This document shows positions 26,677 through 35,791 of a stretch of DNA of 35,808 bases, in pieces (within the stretch, counting starts at the first letter, position 1; each line of letters opens with the position of its first letter). The stretch comes from Clostridium sp. AM58-1XD (GTDB lineage Bacteria; Bacillota; Clostridia; Lachnospirales; Lachnospiraceae), in contig NZ_QSDR01000038.1 in the NCBI RefSeq assembly GCF_003464085.1, positions 1 to 35,808 on the forward strand, given 5' to 3'. The notes below the pieces were generated by a model. That model made no database searches. It had not been told where the DNA came from and saw only the letters and a list, made by a program, of their open reading frames with translations. A program made the translations under genes and the position numbers.

Positions 26677-27144
26677 TCAGCCTCCCTTTACCGGACCGAA
26701 TTTCACACCCCGTCGGACGGTACCGTTGCTGTTCCATTCCGTGTATACATATGGTTTGCCGCCTTCCGTACCGTTTTCAGTGAAATTATAGATATGACCG
26801 TCATATGACAGGTATCCTTTATTCATCTTGCAGCTGGTCGTATCGAAGTAATATACGTTGTTGTTAATGTTCATGATTCCGCCCTGTAGCTCCCCGCTGT
26901 CCGCTGCGAAGTACCATGTTCCGTCTCTTTGTATCCATCCGGTCCTCATCAGCTGGTCACTTCCGAAGTAGTACCAGTGATCTTTATAATGGACCCAGCT
27001 GTCGTGACAATAGCTTCCGTCTCCCCACTGATATTTCCATCCCTTTGACGTATTCGTCCAGCCTGCTGCAAAGGATGTTACAGAATTCGCTCCTATCAGA
27101 GCCATTGCAAGAACAGCTCCTATAAAATATTTCCGCTTTCTCAT
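26677..27144 (-). CDS. Secreted choline-binding-type repeat protein
   Basis: Secreted protein of 155 residues. A signal peptide (MRKRKYFIGAVLAMALIGANSV, cleavage after SFAA) is followed by tandem aromatic/Gly cell-wall-binding repeats. Examples are WTNTSKGWKYQWGDGSY, HYKDHWYYFGSDQLMRTGW and RDGTWYFAADSGELQGG. There is no enzymatic domain, so the protein consists almost entirely of binding repeats. An AAGGAGG site lies close to the ATG, and a TATAAT promoter precedes it. It sits between comEC and the MerR gene with its own promoter and terminator. It may bind teichoic-acid choline or a polysaccharide. Confidence 0.85.
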   Translation of the reverse strand: MRKRKYFIGAVLAMALIGANSVTSFAAGWTNTSKGWKYQWGDGSYCHDSWVHYKDHWYYFGSDQLMRTGWIQRDGTWYFAADSGELQGGIMNINNNVYYFDTTSCKMNKGYLSYDGHIYNFTENGTEGGKPYVYTEWNSNGTVRRGVKFGPVKGG

Positions 27145-27164
27145 ATAAAGCCTCCTTAAACTAA

Positions 27165-27194
27165 ATTATATTCGCTTTCGTGTTCTAAGTCTAA
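27165..27194 (-). promoter_or_regulatory. Promoter for the choline-binding-type gene
   Basis: Minus strand TATAAT (27165-27170) with a weak -35 TTAGAC (27189-27194) and an 18-base spacer, about 20 bases before the ATG. The -35 lies at the edge of the comEC hairpin. Confidence 0.5.
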
Positions 27195-27195
27195 A

Positions 27196-27214
27196 CCCTG
27201 GAGTCGCTCCAAGG
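27196..27214 (-). terminator. Short hairpin after comEC
   Basis: Minus strand CCTTGGAG, CGA, CTCCAGGG: eight pairs including one G-T, with a three-base loop and TTT next. It lies 40 bases past the comEC stop. Confidence 0.45.
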
Positions 27215-27253
27215 ACAATAGGCTGCAGCAATCTGTAAGAATATGAAAGGATT

Positions 27254-29575
27254 TTAATATTTTTGAAAGAAATCTGTAAAATACGGTTCCCAGCTGACTC
27301 TGCCGCCGTCAAACGTCACAACGACAGCGCCGTATTCCGCTGTGGACAGGATCGATACGCCCATGTCTTCCAGGCGTTCCACCACCTCTTTTCCCGGGTG
27401 GCCGTAGCGGTTATTCTCTCCATATGACAGAACGGCATATTTCAGATTTTCCTCCATAACCGCCAGAATTTCCTCTCCAGTCGCTGACGCAGAACCGTGG
27501 TGAGCCGCTTTCAGTACATCCGTCTCCGCAATCAGGCGCCTTACCTGTTCCCGGCTGATCATCCGTTTTTCACAGGCAGCGTCCGTATCGCCGGTCAGCA
27601 GTAGATTCGTCCCTCTGTAACCGGCCATGATTACAAGGGACTGTTCATTTCTGTCTGCAGCCGAGTCATGCCGGGAAGGATACAGGCAGAAAAGCTCCAG
27701 CTGTCCCGCCCTGATCCTGTCCCCTGCTTTCATCTCCCACACTTCGGCATGTTTTTTTGTCTCTGCTTTAGCGGCCATCCGCTGCTGTACCGGTTCTTTC
27801 TTCCCCAGCACAGGCAGAACGAGATTTTTCACTGCCACATCACTGTTCTCTTCCAGAAGATAGGTCAGGCCGCTGATATGATCCTCGTCCCCATGGGTGA
27901 CTACGGCATAGGAGAGTTTTGATATTCCTTTTGATTTCAGACATGGTTCCAGGACTTTTTCCCCAAGCTTCTTTTTATCCGTACTCCCTCCGTCAATCAG
28001 CACGGCCGTCCGGCCAGCTTCGATCAAAATTCCGTCTCCCTGGCCCACATCGAGAAAGGTGATCTTCATACCGCCGCTTTTCCACGGCATCATGACTGCA
28101 AACAGGCAAATGCAGAGAACCGGCAGGATCGGCCGGTCTCCTGCCTTTTTCATCTGCGCAAGTCCGGCTCCCAGAATGACCAGATACAACACAATCTGAA
28201 TCCGGTTCGGCCGGCCTGTCACAAGATTTGACAGAGGAAGGTTTCCGGCGCCGCGGCACAGCAGGCCATAAAGCGCCAGTACATAATGGCTTGTCCCCAG
28301 TGCGGCCCTGCATGCATCCATGGAAAGGAATCCCAAAAGAATTCCTCCGACTCCTGAAATCACGGCGTAAGTCATCAAGGGAATGACGGCCAGATTCAGA
28401 AAAAATCCGTATATAGGATATTGGAAGAAATGGAACAGCACGATCGGGCATGTTCCGATCTGAACGGCGATCCCCATCACTGCCTGACGCCCGGCCTGGG
28501 TTCCTGGGCAAATGATCTCATTCAGATATGGACCGAGCACAGCGATGGAAAACACGGCTCCGAATGACAGCTGAAATCCGCTCTGCAGGATCAGATAGGG
28601 GGCTTCCAGAAGCAGGCCACAAACAGCCAGGCAGGCAGCCGATATCATATCATAGGTCCGGCCCAGATATTGCGCCAGAAAGAACAGGATCATCATTACC
28701 ACCGCGCGGGTAGAAGATGGCGAGAACCCCGTCATCATGCCGTACAGCCACAAACATGCCCCGCCTGCAGCAGCTGCAGGGCCGAATCCCGCCCCGGCCC
28801 GCCTCAGAAGTTTATACATTCCTGCCCCCAGGAGCGAAATATGGAGTCCACTGATCGCCAGGATGTGAGCGATCCCATTTCTCTGGTACAGCGTCCTGAT
28901 TTCCTGATCCATGGAACTCTTATCGCCAAGGATCATGGCCTTCATAATGCCGGCATCCCCTTCGCTCATCGCATTGTCCAGAATGCTTGCGCAAATTTCT
29001 CTGAAATGAAAAAGCATGTTCCGGACTCTGCTTTTCCTTTTTCCAACCACCAGCGTTTCCCCATACATAAAATAGCAGGAACGTTTTCCCAGATAATACG
29101 CCTGATAGTCAAACTCTCCCGGATTTCTGGGCCCCTCATATGCGTTCATCTGTCCGTAGACCGCGATGCGGTACCCCGGCTCCGCCCCTTTCTGCGGGTC
29201 ATCCAGAAATACTTCCACCTGGCCGACGTCATTCTGGCCGATTGCATTCCAATCCCCTGCCTTATCCTCTTCCCCTGAGAGACGGCAGCCTGACAGCGTT
29301 ACCGATATCCCTTCGCCTTTCGGACCAGTCTCCACTGCAGTTCCTTCCATCCACACCTTTTTTCCGTCCAGATTCATTTCAAGACAGTTTACAGCCCATG
29401 ACCTCTCCGCTTTCATCCGCCCAAAGCCTGCGAGGGCGAAAAAAAGCAGAGCTGTCATCCAGACGGCTCTGCTTTTCCGATCGATTTTACTGCACACGAC
29501 AGCTGCTGCGCTTATCATACAAGCCGCAGCCGTCATCCAGTCCGCTTTCTGCAGAGCCAATACCTCTCCAAGCAT
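27254..29575 (-). CDS. comEC: ComEC/Rec2 DNA-uptake channel
   Basis: Membrane channel for transforming DNA, 773 residues as read from the ATG. An N-terminal extracytoplasmic OB-like (DUF4131) part (about 55-185) is followed by the Competence domain of membrane spans (about 200-470; GIAHILAISGLHISLLGAG is a hallmark). A C-terminal metallo-beta-lactamase domain follows (about 500-755; TFLDVGQGDGILIEAG and VVTHGDEDHISGL). The family's usual N terminus extends further: the frame is open upstream to 29629 and reads IKRPLAIAAGGL just before this ATG, behind AGGAGG. An ATT start at 29611, or an ATG lost to a one-base deletion, is therefore possible. It follows a QueG-like gene by 51 bases. Confidence 0.9.
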   Translation of the reverse strand: MLGEVLALQKADWMTAAACMISAAAVVCSKIDRKSRAVWMTALLFFALAGFGRMKAERSWAVNCLEMNLDGKKVWMEGTAVETGPKGEGISVTLSGCRLSGEEDKAGDWNAIGQNDVGQVEVFLDDPQKGAEPGYRIAVYGQMNAYEGPRNPGEFDYQAYYLGKRSCYFMYGETLVVGKRKSRVRNMLFHFREICASILDNAMSEGDAGIMKAMILGDKSSMDQEIRTLYQRNGIAHILAISGLHISLLGAGMYKLLRRAGAGFGPAAAAGGACLWLYGMMTGFSPSSTRAVVMMILFFLAQYLGRTYDMISAACLAVCGLLLEAPYLILQSGFQLSFGAVFSIAVLGPYLNEIICPGTQAGRQAVMGIAVQIGTCPIVLFHFFQYPIYGFFLNLAVIPLMTYAVISGVGGILLGFLSMDACRAALGTSHYVLALYGLLCRGAGNLPLSNLVTGRPNRIQIVLYLVILGAGLAQMKKAGDRPILPVLCICLFAVMMPWKSGGMKITFLDVGQGDGILIEAGRTAVLIDGGSTDKKKLGEKVLEPCLKSKGISKLSYAVVTHGDEDHISGLTYLLEENSDVAVKNLVLPVLGKKEPVQQRMAAKAETKKHAEVWEMKAGDRIRAGQLELFCLYPSRHDSAADRNEQSLVIMAGYRGTNLLLTGDTDAACEKRMISREQVRRLIAETDVLKAAHHGSASATGEEILAVMEENLKYAVLSYGENNRYGHPGKEVVERLEDMGVSILSTAEYGAVVVTFDGGRVSWEPYFTDFFQKY

Positions 29576-29626
29576 CAGTCCCCCTGCAGCAATAGCCAGC
29601 GGTCTTTTAATCTTTTTTTCCTCCTG

Positions 29627-30454
29627 TCATCTGCCCGGTATACGGCTCATACACGGAACCTGAACCTGGCACTTTCCGCAGCCGTAGCGCGGCGCATACT
29701 CTTCTGTCGTCCATTTCAAGTGCTGCCTGCACTTTTCGTGGTCTTTCCCATTTTCAAGTGATATCGCTCCTACAGGACAATGGCTGATGCACGCCCCGCA
29801 AAAGGTACAGTAATCATAAAGGCCTTTATACGGCCTTTCCGTTACAGGCAGTTCCATGGTCGTTACAATGCTGCCAAAACGGCCGCAGACTCCTTTTTCC
29901 GTAATCAGTCCCTTCGACAGGCTGAAGGTTCCCAGCCCGCATACATACGCCACATGACGTTCCGACCAGCTGCTCGTATAGGCAGTCGTCTTGTCTTTAA
30001 ACCGTTCACTGCTGCCCGCTTCTTCTACAGACCGGAAACGTGGATCTGCCAATGGAATCAAAGCCTTTTCTCCTTCGGACTCCAGTTCCTTTTTCAAAAA
30101 GCGGCAGACGTCCATCAAAAAAGCCTGGCCTTCAATTCTGCCATGCAGCCAGCCGTTAGACGGCTCGCGCACGAACGGCAGGTTACTTTTCTTAATTTCT
30201 CTGCTGAATGGAAGAAAAAATGAAACCACCCTCTTCGCTCCCGGCAGCCACTCCTGCGGAAGCATAAAGTGCGGCCCAACCGCCTGCGGTTCCTTCAGCT
30301 TTCTGAAATACTCATCCTGTGCATCTCCGACCGCAAAAACAGGTGCTTCAAAGATCTTCATCCCCACCACATCATCCGACAGCGCATACTCTCTGGAAAT
30401 ATAATTTTTAGGCGACTTTTCCACAAAGTCAGCTGCTTTTCCCCTATCTAACAT
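29627..30454 (-). CDS. QueG-like 4Fe-4S protein
   Basis: Protein of 275 residues related to the epoxyqueuosine-reductase Fe-S family (COG1600-like). The C-terminal half carries YCTFCGACISHCP (first cluster) and CGKCQVQVPC (second cluster), with GRFGSIVTTMELPVTERPY between the middle domain and the clusters. It is shorter than typical QueG and has no C-terminal HEAT region, so a role in queuosine synthesis is not assured. AAAGGAGGGG precedes the ATG. It lies 25 bases after the GerMN gene and 51 bases before comEC in one co-directional series. Confidence 0.8.
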   Translation of the reverse strand: MLDRGKAADFVEKSPKNYISREYALSDDVVGMKIFEAPVFAVGDAQDEYFRKLKEPQAVGPHFMLPQEWLPGAKRVVSFFLPFSREIKKSNLPFVREPSNGWLHGRIEGQAFLMDVCRFLKKELESEGEKALIPLADPRFRSVEEAGSSERFKDKTTAYTSSWSERHVAYVCGLGTFSLSKGLITEKGVCGRFGSIVTTMELPVTERPYKGLYDYCTFCGACISHCPVGAISLENGKDHEKCRQHLKWTTEEYAPRYGCGKCQVQVPCMSRIPGR

Positions 30455-30479
30455 GGAACCCCTCCTTTTGTCTGAACGA

Positions 30480-31430
30480 TCAGTTTCCTCCCGACGCTAC
30501 GCAGTCCAGATTTCTTTCAAACATGCTGTCCAGAGATATGGAATCCCTGAATTTCACATTCGTCGAGCCATTGATGCTGAACTGCACCTTGTTGACATCT
30601 CCCAGCTCTGCCAGCGAGTTTACAATGGAGTAAATCGGGATGTAGTCCTTCACTTCCAGGCTTCCCACCAGAAACGTACTGTCAAAATTCAGATAGCAGA
30701 CATTGTCATTGACAGAAACATTCAGAATCTTCGTGTCCCTGGGAATCGTCGGACTCAGGCTGAAGGTTTCCGGCCCGGAGATCAGTTCTTCCACTACAAG
30801 CTGTTCCAGAGATGTGTTCACGTTATGAACGACTTCCCTCTTTTCCGGATACAGTTTTTCTCCCTTATCATCCGTAAAGTAAAGAACCAGCTCCGCTCTT
30901 GCATATGCGTTGACATCGCTGATGTTGTCTACGAAATCGCTTCCGGAAATCATGCCTACCGTCGCGCCTTTCTGATCCAGAAGCGGCTGTCCGCCTGCAT
31001 AAATATTGACAAAATCCACCCCGTCTACCTGAGTCAGCGTCTTAGCCAGAGCTGCGCGGCATAAAATTTCGCGCCCCGGCTTCATACTTGTATATGCTGC
31101 ATCGAAGTAAAGATATACCACCAAATCTTCCCTGCTGAACTTCTGATAATATGTCTTATCCGGAAGAGCGGTCTGGCAATCCAGATTATTCGGCACATTC
31201 AGAAACTGATTAATCAGCTCCTCCACCAAAGCGTCCACATCCGTCGTTTCCGTACGGTATTCCTGAGGCACCAGCTTTGTTGTCCCGGCATTTAAATAAT
31301 AGATATTGTAGACTCCCGGCTTTTTCTCCTGGGGCTTTGCAATCTCTTCCTCTTTCCCGCAGCCGGCAGCCAGAACGCAGAACGCCAGTACTGCCAGAAA
31401 CAGAGCCTGCCATATTTTCCTGTTTTTCAT
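30480..31430 (-). CDS. GerMN-domain lipoprotein
   Basis: Secreted lipoprotein of 316 residues with a lipobox LAAGC at about residue 24. Two GerMN-type domains follow, about 45-180 and 195-305; the second reads NDNVCYLNFDSTFL and IYSIVNSLAEL. GerMN domains occur in spore-germination and sporulation proteins and in surface lipoproteins near two-component systems. AGGAGG overlaps the kinase stop codon, so it is co-translated with the kinase gene just upstream. It may be the kinase's extracytoplasmic partner, by analogy with LpqB-type lipoproteins; that is inference. Confidence 0.85.
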   Translation of the reverse strand: MKNRKIWQALFLAVLAFCVLAAGCGKEEEIAKPQEKKPGVYNIYYLNAGTTKLVPQEYRTETTDVDALVEELINQFLNVPNNLDCQTALPDKTYYQKFSREDLVVYLYFDAAYTSMKPGREILCRAALAKTLTQVDGVDFVNIYAGGQPLLDQKGATVGMISGSDFVDNISDVNAYARAELVLYFTDDKGEKLYPEKREVVHNVNTSLEQLVVEELISGPETFSLSPTIPRDTKILNVSVNDNVCYLNFDSTFLVGSLEVKDYIPIYSIVNSLAELGDVNKVQFSINGSTNVKFRDSISLDSMFERNLDCVASGGN

Positions 31431-31441
31431 CGATTATCCTC

Positions 31442-32866
31442 CTAAGGAATGTATGTCAGGGGGATACGGATGGTAAAGGTCGTTCCTTCCCCTTCTCTGC
31501 TCTGCAGCTTAATCGCTCCCTGATGCATCTGAATCACATTTTTCGTAATTGCCAGACCCAGGCCCGTTCCTCCTGTTTCTCTGGAACGCGCCTTATCCAC
31601 CCTGTAAAATCGTTCAAAAATCCTGTTCTGGAACTCTTCCGGGATTCCCACTCCGTTATCCGACACCTTTACGTAGAAGAATTTATGGTCCGCATCCAGA
31701 TTGACGTGCACCCATCCTTCTTCCTTGTTGTATTTTATGGCATTTTCTACCAGGTTATTGAGAGCCAGAGAGAATTTCACCTCATCCACATCGGCAACGA
31801 CGTCTCTCATGCTTTCAAACATCACTTCTATGTTCCGCTTTTTCGCAATCGGACGCAGACGTTTGAGAATCTGCTCTACCAGGCCGTTGATGTTGACCTG
31901 GCTGATGTTCATATCCGTCGCAGCCTTGTCCATGCGGACGAGGGAAAGAAGATCGTCAATAATTTTGTTCTCTCTGTCAATCTCATCCGAAATATCGTTC
32001 ATGAATTCCCGGTAAAGCTCCACCGGCACATCCTCCATGGACATAAGAGAATCGGCCAGCACGCGGATCGACGTAATCGGAGTCTTGAGCTCATGTGAGA
32101 CATTGGAAACGAATTCCTGCCTGGACTGATCCACCTGCCTCAGTTTTTTCAGCGTCTGCTGGACGGATTCCGACATTTCCTTCGTCTCTCTGTAAGTATT
32201 TTCCGATATATCCGTATCCAGGTCGCCGGAAGCCACCTGTGCGAGAACGCGCCGGAATTCGTTAAAGGGCCTCATGAACAGCCTCACCATCGCGAACACG
32301 AGGACAACGATGATGAGAAGAGACATCAGCTGAAACAGGCTGGACTTTTCCTCCACCATATCCGCCATATTGAGAATGCTTTCCGCGGAGGCGGTCACTA
32401 CAATAACGCCTGTGATCTTCTGTCCCTGTCCCGCCTCATAAATCGGGGCCGTATGTGTATAGAAGTGTTTGTCTCTGTTATACCGGTTCGCCGATTCCCC
32501 CTGAAAACATTTCAGAACCTCCTCTGAAATATGGGTCTTTCCCTCAGCCAGCCGGAACGTATCACGGACAATTTTGAAATCCCTGTCTACAATTACGATT
32601 CTTCCGCTGTAAAAATCAGCCAGTACATCGATTTCATTGTCCAGAATGGTATCTTTGACATCGGCGTCCAGATATCCCGCCCTGCTCAGCTTGTTGCTGA
32701 GGATCAGGCAACGGTTCTGCAGCTCCTGTCCTCTCGCGTCAATCTGATTCTGACGGAAGGAGCCAACCACCATTTTCCCCTGAAAAAACATGGGAAATAC
32801 TGCAATAAAGAAGAGCATGGCGGCCAGGGGGACCCTCATGCTGATCGTTTTTCTTTTTCTGCTCAT
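31442..32866 (-). CDS. Membrane sensor histidine kinase (HAMP-HisKA)
   Basis: Sensor kinase of 474 residues. Span 1 is about residues 11-30, then an extracellular sensor domain of about 140 residues. Span 2 (LMSLLIIVVLVFAMVRLF) is about 180-200 and a HAMP linker (about 201-250; VASGDLDTDISENTYRETKEM) follows. HisKA has the phospho-acceptor in NVSHELKTPITS (His about 257). The ATPase has ALNNLVENAIKYN, VSDNGVGIPEEFQNRIFERFYRV and GGTGLGLAI. No response regulator is present in this window. The start is weak: no clear AGGAGG, and it follows the DegV stop by 7 bases. Confidence 0.92.
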   Translation of the reverse strand: MSRKRKTISMRVPLAAMLFFIAVFPMFFQGKMVVGSFRQNQIDARGQELQNRCLILSNKLSRAGYLDADVKDTILDNEIDVLADFYSGRIVIVDRDFKIVRDTFRLAEGKTHISEEVLKCFQGESANRYNRDKHFYTHTAPIYEAGQGQKITGVIVVTASAESILNMADMVEEKSSLFQLMSLLIIVVLVFAMVRLFMRPFNEFRRVLAQVASGDLDTDISENTYRETKEMSESVQQTLKKLRQVDQSRQEFVSNVSHELKTPITSIRVLADSLMSMEDVPVELYREFMNDISDEIDRENKIIDDLLSLVRMDKAATDMNISQVNINGLVEQILKRLRPIAKKRNIEVMFESMRDVVADVDEVKFSLALNNLVENAIKYNKEEGWVHVNLDADHKFFYVKVSDNGVGIPEEFQNRIFERFYRVDKARSRETGGTGLGLAITKNVIQMHQGAIKLQSREGEGTTFTIRIPLTYIP

Positions 32867-32873
32867 ATTTTAA

Positions 32874-33737
32874 TCACATCTCAATTTTCTTGGTGCAGGC
32901 TACAGCCAGAGCGCCCTGCCCAATGTGGCAGGCAATGCTTAATGAAAGAGGCGCTGCATAGATGTCAGCACCAGGGAACGCCTCTTTCAGCTCGCAGACC
33001 CACTCCGCCGCATTCTCTTCTGTACTTGTATAGGCTACGTGAATCCAGGAATGCTCATAGTTTTTATCCTGAAACCGCTGTTCCAGATCCTTTTGGACAG
33101 CCGTAATCATAATAGACTTCGCCTGCTTCATTGTCCTGGCTTTTGCAAATGCGTCCAGCTTCTCACCCTGGATGGTGAGTACCGGCTTCAGGCGCAGGAG
33201 GGTTCCCAGAGCTGCTGCTGCAGGCGTGATTCTTCCGCCCTTTTTCAAATGCTTCAATGTATCTACGGTGATATATATGCTGGAATCAAATTTCGTATCC
33301 TCCAGAACTTTTTTGATGGCAGCGCCGTCCATGCCGTTTTCCGCCATCATTCTGGAGTCCAGAGCAGACTGCCTCTGAGTGATGGAAATCCGCTGGTTGT
33401 TGACGACAAATACTTGATCCTCATAGTCCTGCGCCAGCATCATAGCCGTCTGGCAGGAGCTGCTGAGACCGCTGGACATTGGAATGTATACAATCTGGTC
33501 ATACTCCTTCAAAAGTCCGTCCCACGTCTTTAAGATCGTATCTGGAGAGGGCTGGGATGTCGTAATATCTGCGTCTGCATCCTGCATTTCGTAAAATTCC
33601 TTATGAGAAAGGTTCACACCTTCGTGATAGGTCTTTCCGTCGATCATAAAAGGCATGGGAACCACAAAAATTCCAAGTTCCTTCGCCTCCTGCTGCGTCA
33701 CTCCGCTGTTGCTGTCTGTTACTGTTGCTATTCTCAT
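32874..33737 (-). CDS. DegV-family fatty-acid-binding protein
   Basis: Cytoplasmic protein of 287 residues. IATVTDSNSGVTQQEAKELGI at the N terminus (core VTDSNSGV), ITTSQPSPDTILKTWDGLL (core TTSQPSP) and IPMSSGLSSSCQTA are the lipid-binding signatures. C-terminal SLSIACHIGQGALAVAC closes the fold. Family members (FakB-like) present fatty acids to a kinase, FakA, which is not in this window. The ATG overlaps the ABC transporter stop by 4 bases, with GAGGGAGA upstream, so it is coupled to that gene. Confidence 0.92.
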   Translation of the reverse strand: MRIATVTDSNSGVTQQEAKELGIFVVPMPFMIDGKTYHEGVNLSHKEFYEMQDADADITTSQPSPDTILKTWDGLLKEYDQIVYIPMSSGLSSSCQTAMMLAQDYEDQVFVVNNQRISITQRQSALDSRMMAENGMDGAAIKKVLEDTKFDSSIYITVDTLKHLKKGGRITPAAAALGTLLRLKPVLTIQGEKLDAFAKARTMKQAKSIMITAVQKDLEQRFQDKNYEHSWIHVAYTSTEENAAEWVCELKEAFPGADIYAAPLSLSIACHIGQGALAVACTKKIEM

Positions 33738-35518
33738 GATAGTTCTCCCTCTTCCCCGCCTTCCAGACGGTTAGCTGTCATATATAATTCGTAATACATG
33801 CCCCTTCGATCAAGTAGCTGCTGATGGTTTCCCTCTTCCACAATTCTGCTTCCGGCCAGCACGAGAATGCGGTCCGCATTTTTAATTGTCGTCAGCCTGT
33901 GGGCGATGGTAAGTGTCGTTCTTCCTACTGCCAGATTGGCCAGCGATCTGGAAATCAGGAATTCGCTCTCGTTGTCCAGAGCCGATGTCGCTTCGTCCAG
34001 AATCAGGATCGGAGGATTCTTCAGAAAGACTCTGGCAATGCTGATTCGCTGTTTCTGGCCTCCTGACAGCTTCACCCCTCTCTCTCCTACATAAGTGTCG
34101 TAGCCGTCCTTCAGCCCTTCTATAAATTCATGGGCGCCGGCCAGCTTGGCTGCTTCGATGATCTCTTCCTTCGTAGCCCCGGGGCGGCCGTAGGAAATGT
34201 TATGATAGACCGTTCCTGAAAACAGATAAACGTCCTGCTGCACGATACCGATATTGGAGCGCAGGCTGTTGAGCGTAAGATTCTTAATCCTCTGGCCGTC
34301 GATCCGGATTTCCCCTGAAGTGGTATCATAAAACCTTGGGATCAGATTGCAGAGTGTCGTCTTACCGCCTCCGGACGGTCCTACAAGAGCAACTCTCTCC
34401 CCTGGCTTTATGGTCAGGCAGATGTCGTCCAGAACGGGATTGTGGTCGTCCGGATACTCGAAATGGACGTGGTCAAAAACGATTTCCCCCTTTACATTCT
34501 CAAGGGGCTTCGCATCCGGCTCATCCAGAATATCGATATCGGAATCCATGATTTCCACAAACCGCTCAATTCCCGTCATTCCTCTCTGGAACTGTTCCGC
34601 AAACTCAATAATACGCCGGATCGTTGCAAGAAGAGTCGTCACGTACAGGGTGTATGCGACCAGGTCGCCCGGCTCTATGACTCCCTTTACCATGAAAATA
34701 CCGCCAGCCAAAATGACTACGGTATACATCAGACCGTCAAACATTCGGACTGTATCCTGAAATGCCGCCATATAAAAGTATGTCTGTCTCTTGATATCCA
34801 GGAATTTAATATTGTCCTCCTGGAATTTTTCAATCTCCACCGCTTCATTGGCAAAGGCTCTTACCACCCGGTTGCCCAGCAGGTTATCTTCAATCCTCGC
34901 ATTCAGCTCTCCGATGTGGTTTCTCTGGCTTTTAAATGCCGTTTTTACCCGGATATTCAGCCATGTACAGGAAAATGCCATAATGGGGATAAATACAAAA
35001 ATAATCACGGTAAGCGACAGGCTGATTCGTGATAATATAAGGAAAGACACGACTGCCTTCAGAAAAGCGATGAAAAATTCTTCAGGACAGTGATGGGCAA
35101 ATTCCGTCACGTCGAAAAGATCGCTGGTGATTCTCGACATAATCTGTCCGACCTTCGTATTGCTGTAATAGCTGTCGGAAAGCTTCTGGAGATGCTCAAA
35201 TGCATCCTTTCTCATGTCTGTCTCTATGCTGGCTCCCATCACATGACCCGTATATGCCATATAAAAGCTTGCAATTCCATCTATGATTCTCAGTCCGAAA
35301 TAAAGCAGCCCGATGTTCAGGATTGTCTTTACCGAAATAGCCGCAAGATCAGTCATCCCCTGATTTGTAATATATCGGAAAATCAACGGGAGCACCATTT
35401 CACAGATCGTGGTGAGAGATGCGCAGAATAAATCCAGCAGCAGCACTCCCAGATATTTTTTGTAATAAGGCGCAAAACGTTTTGTCAATTCCGAGGTCTT
35501 CATGGTTCTTGTATTCAT
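33734..35518 (-). CDS. ABC exporter (fused permease and ATPase)
   Basis: Half-transporter of 594 residues. The permease has six spans over about 20-310. The ATPase has Walker A VGPSGGGKTTL (about 380), signature LSGGQKQRISIAR (about 484), Walker B ILILDEATSALDN (about 502) and the H-loop IAHRLTT (about 537). AGGAG lies near the ATG. It is first in a minus-strand series with a TTGACA-type promoter just upstream. It resembles lipid or multidrug exporters of the MsbA/LmrA type and needs a homodimer or a second half not seen here. The substrate is unknown. Confidence 0.93.
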   Translation of the reverse strand: MNTRTMKTSELTKRFAPYYKKYLGVLLLDLFCASLTTICEMVLPLIFRYITNQGMTDLAAISVKTILNIGLLYFGLRIIDGIASFYMAYTGHVMGASIETDMRKDAFEHLQKLSDSYYSNTKVGQIMSRITSDLFDVTEFAHHCPEEFFIAFLKAVVSFLILSRISLSLTVIIFVFIPIMAFSCTWLNIRVKTAFKSQRNHIGELNARIEDNLLGNRVVRAFANEAVEIEKFQEDNIKFLDIKRQTYFYMAAFQDTVRMFDGLMYTVVILAGGIFMVKGVIEPGDLVAYTLYVTTLLATIRRIIEFAEQFQRGMTGIERFVEIMDSDIDILDEPDAKPLENVKGEIVFDHVHFEYPDDHNPVLDDICLTIKPGERVALVGPSGGGKTTLCNLIPRFYDTTSGEIRIDGQRIKNLTLNSLRSNIGIVQQDVYLFSGTVYHNISYGRPGATKEEIIEAAKLAGAHEFIEGLKDGYDTYVGERGVKLSGGQKQRISIARVFLKNPPILILDEATSALDNESEFLISRSLANLAVGRTTLTIAHRLTTIKNADRILVLAGSRIVEEGNHQQLLDRRGMYYELYMTANRLEGGEEGELS

Positions 35519-35596
35519 TGTTCCACTCCTGTATGTAAATTATTGCAGGAAACATGAAAATCCCTTCCAGGTAATTTTCCTTTTGCCTGTCTTATT

Positions 35597-35625
35597 AGTT
35601 TAATGCCATTCGACTGCAATGTCAA
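35597..35625 (-). promoter_or_regulatory. Sigma-A promoter for the ABC-DegV-kinase series
   Basis: Minus strand TTGACA (35620-35625), 17-base spacer, TAAACT (35597-35602), about 80 bases before the ABC transporter ATG. Confidence 0.65.
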
Positions 35626-35700
35626 TTTCCGCTTTTTAAAATCCCTTCTTTTCCTCAAATCCCTAAAATGAAATTTTAAATTCCGCTCCCATATTCCCCA

Positions 35701-35719
35701 GTGGAATTTACTTTCGCAC
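35701..35719 (+). repeat. GTGGAATTTA-type motif, copy 3
   Basis: GTGGAATTTACTTTCGCAC, same orientation as the copies at the left edge, followed by a second related AT-rich segment (TTGATATTTACT). It lies about 90 bases before the start of a rightward gene, the layout expected for an insertion-sequence end. Confidence 0.5.
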
Positions 35720-35791
35720 AGTTGATATTTACTCTTTCATATATTAGTGATACGGTTATGTCTCCTTCTGACAGCAGTAGAAGGACATTTT

